Shown here: one piece after another, positions 57,701 through 64,000 of the stretch | Position numbering within the stretch: position 1 is the stretch's first letter | How the letters are laid out: each line of letters begins with the position of its first letter | NCBI GenBank assembly: GCA_963778375.1 | Contig: CAVZTX010000038.1 | Span: forward strand, 62,001 to 126,000 | From: CAVZTX01 sp963778375 | GTDB taxonomy: Bacteria > Chloroflexota > Ktedonobacteria > Ktedonobacterales > Ktedonobacteraceae | DNA: 64,000 bases | Reading direction: 5' to 3' | Notes under the pieces: generated by a model | The model's database searches: none | Seen by the model: only the letters and a program-made list of their open reading frames with translations | What the model was told of the DNA's origin: nothing | Made by a program: the position numbers and the translations under genes

Positions 57701-57892
57701 CGTGTTTACAACCCTCTCAGCCACGCTGTAGAAGCGCGGCTGAAGCCGGGAGCAGGAATTACCAGCAGCAAAGCATTCGTGACCAACCTTCAGGAGGAAC
57801 CACGCGAGCAGATCTTCTGGAGCGGTCAGGACGATGGTCCATTATCCGTGGGTCTTCGCTCGAGAGAGATTACAACTATATTGTTTCAATAA
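54796..57892 (+). CDS. alpha-mannosidase, GH38 (frameshifted)
   Basis: This protein of about 1030 residues belongs to glycoside hydrolase family 38. The N-terminal IIIVPHTHWDREWYQTFQQF supplies the zinc-binding His-Asp, and YVPDCFGHIAQLPQIL carries the nucleophile Asp. NHPHDSICGCSIDQVH contributes further zinc ligands. The C-terminal all-beta domains follow to 57892. One base change at ~55021-55033 splits the gene; the joined sequence reads LLKQY-RAGRIQVGPWYLQPDEF. It would cleave alpha-mannosides from glycans or glycoconjugates. No signal peptide is seen, so it probably acts in the cytoplasm. The ATG at 54796 follows AAAGGGG. Confidence 0.88.
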
Positions 57893-57975
57893 TGAAAACT
57901 CATAGTCCTAGAGAGCGCCGTTTTGCCCATCTTGTACGTTGTAATTACTATGGGTGGAGAAGCCATACCTGAGCT

Positions 57976-58614
57976 TTGCGCACCTACATTGCCTATTCTG
58001 AAAGTGACGGTGGTTCTGTGATTGCTAATATGAATATTGTACTTGCCGCATCTCCAACTACTGGCGGCCTTCCTGCGACCCTATCTAATATATTGGGTCT
58101 GGTTATCGGATTCTTAGTTGCTTTTACTGTCATCTTCTGGTTAAGTTTGATTATATGGACCTTCCGTGATATTCGTTCGCGTACCCAGGATCTGCTCTCA
58201 CAGATACTCGCAACATTACTCGTAACGGTCTTTTTCATTGGTGGCCTCTTCATCTACATGATTTTGCGCCCGCGTCAAACCCTGGCCGAAACCTACGAAC
58301 GCCAGTTAGAGGAAGAGTCCTTGCTGGCCGAGATGACCGAGCGTCAGACCTGCAACAATTGTCATGCTCGTGTTGAGTCAGACTTCCAGATCTGCCCCTC
58401 CTGCGGCCAGAAGCTCAAGCGCTCCTGTCCTAAATGCGAACGCCTGCTTGAACTACGCTGGGCATTCTGCCCCTACTGCGCAACCCATCTTGCCCCCGGC
58501 CCCATGCAAGCTATGCCCGGCATGGGCGTAATGCCCGGTATGCAAGGGATGCAAAGTATGCCTCCCGCTGGCCAGGGCGTCCCAATCAGCGGCCAGCTCG
58601 GCAACCGTTATTGA
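57976..58614 (+). CDS. membrane protein with double zinc ribbon and Met-Pro-Gly tail
   Basis: This is a 212-residue protein. It has two hydrophobic helices (ILGLVIGFLVAFTVIFWLSLIIW and ILATLLVTVFFIGGLFIYMIL), then an acidic helix, then zinc knuckles CNNCHARVESDFQICPSCG and CPKCERLLELRWAFCPYC, typical of double zinc ribbons. A low-complexity tail is built from PGM/MQGM units. The start is uncertain: TTG at 57976 has GGAGAAG upstream, while ATG at 58030 (MNIVLAAS) has no clear site. Its function is unknown; similar proteins are found widely in Chloroflexota. Confidence 0.75.
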   Translation: MRTYIAYSESDGGSVIANMNIVLAASPTTGGLPATLSNILGLVIGFLVAFTVIFWLSLIIWTFRDIRSRTQDLLSQILATLLVTVFFIGGLFIYMILRPRQTLAETYERQLEEESLLAEMTERQTCNNCHARVESDFQICPSCGQKLKRSCPKCERLLELRWAFCPYCATHLAPGPMQAMPGMGVMPGMQGMQSMPPAGQGVPISGQLGNRY

Positions 58615-58654
58615 TACCTTTTTCAAGCCTTGTCATCCTTCGCTCGCTTGTCAT

Positions 58655-58833
58655 CCTGTAGGGACAGTGCCTTGTGCCTGTCCTAGCCACCGGACGCGAA
58701 CACACCTGTAGGGACAGCGCCTTGTGCCTGTCCTAGCCACCGGATGCGAACACACCTGTAGGGACAGCGCCTTGTGCCTGTCCTAGCCACAGACGCGAAC
58801 ACACCTGTAGGGACAGTGCCTTGTGCCTGTCCG
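58655..58833 (+). repeat. 50-bp tandem repeat, four copies, of the GTAGGGACA type
   Basis: Copies start at 58655, 58705, 58755 and 58804. Each begins CCTGTAGGGACAGYGCCTTG. The first three run on into TGCCTGTCCTAGCCAC and CGAACACA; the last is truncated. Periods are 50, 50 and 49 bp. The copies are nearly identical. Confidence 0.9.
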
Positions 58834-58886
58834 GGCGAAGGATGCCAGACAGTCTCTCAAAACGCCTACCTTTTTAGGCCATAACT

Positions 58887-58915
58887 TTGCTTCTCAAGCC
58901 CTTTTGTGGTATAAT
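58887..58915 (+). promoter_or_regulatory. sigma70-type promoter P1 of gyrB
   Basis: -35 TTGCTT (58887-58892), a 17-nt spacer and -10 TATAAT (58910-58915) stand about 240 nt before the gyrB ATG. Confidence 0.6.
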
Positions 58916-59078
58916 AAGAGAGTACAAAATGTAGCACCAATTGCCACATTTTCCCTACTCTCTTGGAATATCTTCGATAGGCGGAGTGACCCGGTCAAGC
59001 ACCAGCGTCTCCTCCACCAATCCTTATCTCCTTATGCAAGAAGGATTCGAATGGGGCCGCCACCTCAATAGAACGTGG

Positions 59079-59084
59079 TATAAT
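59079..59084 (+). promoter_or_regulatory. possible second gyrB promoter (-10)
   Basis: A second TGGTATAAT stands 72 nt before the start codon. No good -35 is visible. Confidence 0.4.
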
Positions 59085-59155
59085 ATAGAAAATATGTACA
59101 AGTGGCCTTCCATTCTAAATTATGTGGTAACTGATTAAAGGATTGTACGAACTCT

Positions 59156-61680
59156 ATGGCAAAAACACGAGAATCAATAATGACAGAAGCTGACGAAAAC
59201 GCCGCTCTCCTCGGCAACGCCGCGAACGGAAATGGCAATGGGAACGGGGCCGGGAAGATCAACGGCAACGGCAATAATGGTGGATATAATGAGCAAAATA
59301 TTCAGATTCTCGAAGGCTTAGAGGCCGTACGTGTACGCCCCGGCATGTATATCGGTGCAACCGATCAGCGTGGCCTACATCATCTCATTACTGAAGTCGT
59401 AGATAACAGCATCGACGAAGTCATGGCAGGCTATGCCGATACCGTTAATATCGTCATCCACGCGGATAGCTCGGTTACCATTGAAGACAACGGACGCGGC
59501 ATCCCCGTCGAAGAGCATCACCAGCGCCCCGGCCTCTCCACCCTTGAAGTCGTTATGACCATTCTGCACGCCGGTGGCAAATTTGGTGGTGGCGGCTATC
59601 AAATCAGTAGTGGCCTCCATGGTGTAGGCGTCTCAGTCGTCAACGCCCTCTCAGAATGGTGCCAGGTCGATGTCAAACGCGACGGCATCCTCTATCGCCA
59701 GCGCTACGAACGCGGCATCGCCGTCACCCCTCTGCTCGAAGTTGATCCCGTCGAAGAGGACGACACAGGCACCATCACATCCTTCCTGCCCGATCTAACC
59801 GTCATGGAGACCCGCGACTACAACTTTGACATCCTGGCCCAGCGTTTCCGTGAAATGGCCTACCTGAATCGCGGCATGACCATCTCCCTGCGAGACGAGC
59901 GCACCGATCGTGAAGTCACCTTCTACTTCGAGGGTGGCCTTGTCTCATTTGTCCGCTACCTCAACAAGAACCGTGGCCGTGTACAGGCTCGCCCCGTAAG
60001 CATCATCCGTGAAATGGAAGGCGTCAAGGTCGAACTGGCCGTACAATACAACGATAGTTGGAACGCCACCGAATTCTCCTTCGCCAACGGCATCAATACC
60101 GTTGACGGCGGCATGCACATCACCGGCTTCCGCAGCGCACTCACCCGCACCCTCAACGACTACGCCCGTAAGGTCAACCTGCTCAAAGAAAAAGACGGCA
60201 ACCTCACTGGCGACGACGTTCGCCAGGGTCTCACCGCCGTAATCAGCGTCAAGATTCTCAACCCACAATTCGAGGCCCAGACCAAAGCCAAACTCAACAA
60301 CGCCGAGGTTCGCCCCATCGTGGAAATGGTCACAGCAGAAATGCTGACCAAATATCTCGAAGAGACGCCCAGCGAAGCCAAAGCCATCATCGAAAAATGC
60401 CTGCTCTCCGCCCGCGCCCGCGAAGCCGCCCGCGCCGCCCGCGACCTCATCCAGCGCAAAAACGCCCTGGACAACACGCTCCCCGGCAAACTTGCCGACT
60501 GCTCCGAAAAACACGCCGACCGCTGCGAACTCTACCTTGTAGAGGGCGACTCCGCAGGAGGTTGCTTCGCTGGAGATACATTGATTGCACTCGCTGATGG
60601 CCGTTCGCTCAGCTTCAGTGACCTGGTTGCGGAGCAAGCCGAAGGGAAAGAGCATTTCGGCTACACCATCCGTAAGGATGGCACAATCGGACTGGAGCGC
60701 TTGGTGAATGCTCGCATGACGAAAACTCACGCCAAAGTGATCCGAGTAACGCTGGATAATGGAGAATCAGTAGTCTGCACTCCTGATCATCACTTCATGT
60801 TGCGTGACGGTAGCTACAAAGCAGCCACTGACCTTACTTCGCTTGACTCACTGATGCCGTTATACCGCAAACTATCCGATATAAATGAACCCGGCATTAC
60901 TATTCATGAATACGAAGCTGTCGCTAGCTACAACCATCGTATCGTTTCAGTTGAACCGTTGAACCAAGAGATAGACGTATACGATGTTGAGGTTCCTATT
61001 ACTCATAACTTTGCTTTGGCCAGCGGCATTTTTGTCCACAATAGTGCGAAACAAGGTCGTGACCGCCACTTCCAGGCCATCCTACCCTTGCGTGGTAAAA
61101 TACTCAACGTCGAACGTGCCCGCCTCGACAGAATGCTCGGCAACGAAGAAATCAAAAACATCATCACCGCCATCGGCATCGGCATCGGTGAACACTTCAA
61201 CATGACCAAGCTCCGCTACGGCCGCATCGTCATCATGAGCGACGCCGACGTAGACGGTGCCCACATCCGTACGCTCCTACTCACCTTCTTCTTCCGTTAC
61301 ATGGAGCAACTGATTACCGACGGGCACCTCTACATCGCCCAGCCCCCGCTCTACCATATCAAAACCGGCAAACAAGTCCAATACGTCTACACCGAAGAAG
61401 AGCGCGACCAGATCATGGAAGAATACAAAGCCGCCCACAACGGCAAAGAACCCGAAGTCGGCCGCTACAAAGGCCTCGGCGAAATGAACCCCGAAACCCT
61501 CTGGGACACCACCATGGACCCCGCCCACCGCACCATCCTAAAAGTCTCCATTGAGGAAGCCGTCGAAGCCGACAAAACCTTCAACATGCTCATGGGCGAC
61601 GAAGTCGCCCCCCGCAAACGCTTCATCGAAAGCCACGCCAAGAGCGCCAATTTGGAAAAAGCGCAAATTTGGATGTATAG
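59156..61680 (+). CDS. gyrB: DNA gyrase subunit B containing a mini-intein
   Basis: GyrB is the ATPase subunit of DNA gyrase. After a Gly/Asn-rich N-terminal extension (~residues 20-40) come NIQILEGLEAVRVRPGMYIG, VVDNSIDEVMAGYAD and GLHGVGVSVVNALSEW of the GHKL ATPase, then the TOPRIM EGDSAGG and MSDADVDGAHIRTLLL. A 160-residue intein (60563-61042) interrupts EGDSAGG/SAKQGRDRHFQ. The usual ending is disturbed: after FIESHAKSANL a five-A run at 61656-61660 shifts the frame. With one base added it ends NLDV at 61680, whereas the uncorrected frame runs to 61768. The ATG has no strong ribosome site. Confidence 0.93.
60563..61042 (+). other. GyrB mini-intein (no homing endonuclease)
   Basis: The intein starts at Cys1 (CFAGDTLIALADGR, block A), has block B in VTLDNGESVVCTPDHHFML with T-x-x-H, block F in IDVYDVEVPITHNFALASG and ends VHN, followed by Ser+1 of the extein. 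All residues needed for protein splicing are present. Its 160 residues leave only ~15 between the two splicing halves (LYRKLSDINEPGIT), so no LAGLIDADG endonuclease is encoded. The site, inside the TOPRIM EGDSAGG motif, is the one used by known cyanobacterial GyrB inteins. Confidence 0.93.
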
Positions 61681-61800
61681 GCTTACTAGTTTGTGCTTTG
61701 TCATAAATATTTGCCCCATGTCAAAATATTTACGTGGCAATCGTTACTTGAGAGTATTTACCTCATAGAGATAAACTGTCAAGCCCGTTTGAACTTTGGC

Positions 61801-62523
61801 TTAAGATGATGAATCACCCGTTGTATCGTATAGGATGTTATCATTTCCTCTGATACGTATTTTATTTTCATGTAAAAGAACTAGTAATGGCTCAATTGAT
61901 ATCACTGAAGCAAAGCCGTTTTCTAAAGCTTGGTCTCCGTCTGTAAGCGACTCAGTAAGGACACCTAGCAGGAAATCATATTCACTGATAACTGGTCCTC
62001 CAAAAAAACCTTCCCTTGCTATTGATGAGATTACAAAATGGGGATGCGGACTACTATATTTATCAATAACAGCATTGATTTCCCCTTGTGCTGCGACTAA
62101 TACATACTCTTTTGAGAGTGGGATCCTCGGATATCCAAATGCTACAACTCTAGAGAGGACTAGTTCGTCACCAATCCAATCGTCTAAATGACTTCCTAAT
62201 GGGATTCGGTCGACTTTCTCCTTAGGTTTACCATCTTCGATTATCGTCGTCTTTTCTAGATAGTGGTCTAATGAAAAGTCTGTTTCCAATACAGCCAGGT
62301 CAATTTTAGAGCTAGAGGGATAAAAAATATTTTTGATTGTTACATTTCGAGATGAATAAGTCCCCGCAACTAACTGTATGTTGTGGTCCTCAACAACATG
62401 TCTCGCAGTCACTATATAACCATCACCAATGTGAAAGCCAGTCTCTGTGGCTAGGTCTCCCACCTGGGTCCTAACAGCTATTTGAACAACACAACGTTTG
62501 TATCTCTCGTATAGCTCTTTCAT
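61801..62523 (-). CDS. trypsin-like peptidase-fold protein lacking the catalytic serine
   Basis: This roughly 240-residue protein has a chymotrypsin-like fold. GDGYIVTARHVVED holds the His (H42) and KIDLAVLETD the Asp (D75). The nucleophile motif, normally GxSGGP, reads EGFFGGPVISEYDFLLGV, so Phe174 replaces Ser. It should be proteolytically dead or bind peptides. No signal peptide is present, suggesting a cytoplasmic role. The ATG at 62523 follows TGAGGGGATG. It lies 62 nt downstream of the nuclease gene and faces gyrB. Confidence 0.75.
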   Translation of the reverse strand: MKELYERYKRCVVQIAVRTQVGDLATETGFHIGDGYIVTARHVVEDHNIQLVAGTYSSRNVTIKNIFYPSSSKIDLAVLETDFSLDHYLEKTTIIEDGKPKEKVDRIPLGSHLDDWIGDELVLSRVVAFGYPRIPLSKEYVLVAAQGEINAVIDKYSSPHPHFVISSIAREGFFGGPVISEYDFLLGVLTESLTDGDQALENGFASVISIEPLLVLLHENKIRIRGNDNILYDTTGDSSS

Positions 62524-62584
62524 GTTGCATCCCCTCAATTTCTATTGGTTATGATCCAGTAGTTTATCACAATAACCCCTACCA

Positions 62585-63776
62585 TTAGAATTCTTGGGAT
62601 GAAGATGGTACTTTCTGCTTCAACACGAATGGCTGTAAACTCCATACGAGCCCGTTTTTCAAAATCACGGCTAAGAAGTCACTCCATGTAGCGCTATGCT
62701 GATCTCTAATTCTCCTATACTCTTGCCAGCTGAGAGTGCCATCCCTTGAATTTTCTAGAGCTGTCAGCAATGCCGCTTGAAACTCTACGCTATATTCATG
62801 TTGCTGTAATTTCTGAATAGGTCTGTTACCATCAATAAGAAGATAGCCCCATCCATTTTGCATACAGAACTTGCGCAAAGCCGACCATTTGATGATATTC
62901 TCATACAGAGCCATCTGATATCCAGGCTTTACTTCAACCACAACCCCTCTGCCGTCCTTGATGACAAAGAATACATCTGGATAATAAATGCGCCGTAACC
63001 CGCCAAGTTCGTAAGGAATAACAAATGGCTGCTCCTGATAAACCACAACCTCTTTTATCTTCTCCAGTTTAAGCAGAAATTGTAATTCCAAGAGCGACTC
63101 ATACTGTACCTCCCTGCCCATCTTCTCACTAAAGAAGATACCAACTTTTCCCTCGCTATCTAGCGACACTTCTCTTTGACGGCTCAATTTGGAAGCTACC
63201 TCAAATGTATGTGAACTTCTAGTTATTTCGAGAGGCCAGGTAATGTAGGTAAGCAAATTCTTGAATTCAGCCTCTGACTGAGCCGCTTGCCGCAGAGCAA
63301 TCACTTTTTGTCGATGCAACTGAATAAGCTCAGAGAGATTTTTCTCAGCCTGCCCTCCTTGTCCGTAGAGCAGACGAATAAGTAATGGTAGAGAATGAGT
63401 TTCCTGGGGAAGGTAGGCTAGTTCATTCCTGGCGAAAGCAAAAATCCTGTCAATGTGACCAGGCTCTTCTGGTTTGAGTCTACTCTTCAGGTAAAGCAAA
63501 AGGCATGCACTGGCTGCTGTTGTCTGGCCCTTGGTTATTTGTCTCCTGCCTTTAGTATAAATTTTTCGAAATATCCGCTGAAGAATTTGACGAATTCTCT
63601 CCCGGGAAACACCAAGAGCTTGACCAACTTGCTCGAAGAGTATGCGGTTCTCCGCTTGAGAATCCATATCTCAAATCAAGAATGTGACTTTCTCTTGCTG
63701 TCAGCGCTTCAGATTGCGCAAGCATCAAATATTCAGTGAAGATTTCATCTGAAGATATGATCATGTACTCCTTCAC
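62585..63776 (-). CDS. sigma-region-4-like HTH fused to TnsA-like PD-(D/E)XK nuclease (frameshifted)
   Basis: The N-terminal part carries a sigma-70 region 4 type helix-turn-helix: LTARESHILDLRYGFSSGEP, then, after a single-base frame change at ~63631-63642, VGQALGVSRERIRQILQRIFRKI. The C-terminal part (about residues 220-320) resembles the nuclease domain of TnsA: YESLLELQFLLKLE with the Glu, IYYPDVFFVIKDGRG with the Asp and VVVEVKPGYQ with the E-x-K. All catalytic residues are present. The middle ~130 residues are helical and unassigned. No TnsB or TnsC gene is visible in the window. The start is GTG 63776 or ATG 63764 after AAGGAG. Confidence 0.68.
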
Positions 63777-63850
63777 GTTGTTCTCACGACGGCCCTCTTG
63801 CTCTCAGGTGTCTGTAGCATTCTAAAACCCCAACGGGATACAGGACAAGA

Positions 63851-64000
63851 CTAACAAAAACTCAGAATAACAAAACCCTCAAGTTTTTTCCGAACGTATC
63901 GATAAGCATGCTGTACGAGCGGTGCTACCACTCCGTCTTTGTGCCAAATGCATGGAATCAGATATATCTTCTCTAAAGATATTGCTTTTGCGTAATTTAT
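63851..64000 (-). CDS. 3' fragment of an unrecognised gene (runs off right edge)
   Basis: The minus strand is open from the edge to a TAG at 63851-63853, encoding 49 residues (…LEKIYLIPCIWHKDGVVAPL… ending VILSFC). The family is not recognised. It would be the gene upstream of the nuclease. Confidence 0.35.
   Translation of the reverse strand: MNYAKAISLEKIYLIPCIWHKDGVVAPLVQHAYRYVRKKLEGFVILSFC

Larger units (their letters stand above)
58615..59155. other. long intergenic region before gyrB
   Basis: These 540 bp contain a four-copy tandem repeat (58655-58833) and two promoter-like sites. There is also a short dyad, AAAATGT...ACATTTT, around 58926-58952. No convincing reading frame is seen. 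Confidence 0.6.

Noticed and set aside
58655..58833. Possible CRISPR array
   Set aside because: Units are continuous 50-bp tandem copies without unique spacers, and no cas genes are present.
59945..60730. 261-residue frame antisense to gyrB
   Set aside because: It is low-complexity and follows from the codon bias of gyrB on the opposite strand; no family features.
62585..63776. Tn7 or CRISPR-associated transposon
   Set aside because: Only a TnsA-like domain is seen; no TnsB, TnsC, TniQ, Cas genes or transposon ends are recognisable in the window.

Overview
The window reads as a chromosomal segment of a Chloroflexota bacterium, most likely a Ktedonobacteria-type organism. This is inference from gene content: FHA-fused ABC proteins, split PurS/PurL, TspO, a CarH-like B12 regulator, a PAICS-like PurE and lipoproteins without outer-membrane genes. 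There is no rRNA or phylogenetic computation behind it. Base composition is moderate, and coding density is high on both strands.

Layout. 1-1903: the 3' part of a type ISP-like DNA methylase (minus, frameshifted, running off the edge) and a small membrane protein. 2096-2166: tRNA-Thr(UGU). 2251-7903: Uma2 nuclease, zinc-ribbon coiled coil, cupin, SDR, guaA and NUDIX. 8017-13737: an FHA x3-ABC ATPase-permease and a giant FtsX-like permease. 13772-18854: a minus-strand operon of two hot-dog dehydratases and an SDR, then a hot-dog thioesterase-like gene, a GH3 lipoprotein, TspO and an alpha/beta hydrolase. 19100-24554: two overlapping thymidylate-kinase-like genes and dnaE. 24881-34123: an envelope module of permease, ECF sigma, anti-sigma-like protein, LolD-type ATPase, permease and beta-propeller lipoprotein. 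34288-44073: the purine operon purS-L-Q-M-C-F-D-E-N. 44280-49644: MFS transporter, CarH-like regulator and clpB. 49900-58614: a kinase-regulator fusion, glucosaminidase, an ECF sigma/anti-sigma pair with three extracellular repeats, GH38 mannosidase and a zinc-ribbon membrane protein. 59156-61680: gyrB with a mini-intein. 61801-64000: an apparently AT-richer patch with a trypsin-like protein lacking its serine, a sigma4-HTH/TnsA-like nuclease and an edge fragment.

How the genes work together. The purine operon carries IMP synthesis from PRPP up to CAIR/SAICAR chemistry without purK, which fits its class II-like PurE. Its promoter has a perfect palindrome at the predicted start site. The permease modules look like stress-responsive envelope exporters or mechanotransmission machines under ECF control.

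The most unusual signal is a family of short palindromic repeats (GTAGGGRC...). They lie between genes and also inside reading frames. In purS, purL and the purQ/purM junction the same element is read in the same frame as NVG(A/T)QFIAP. Related copies extend a cupin and interrupt guaA. A second general observation is about fourteen single-base frame disruptions, many in essential genes. These are best explained by residual sequencing error in a long-read or metagenomic assembly, so affected genes are annotated here as whole genes with the break noted.
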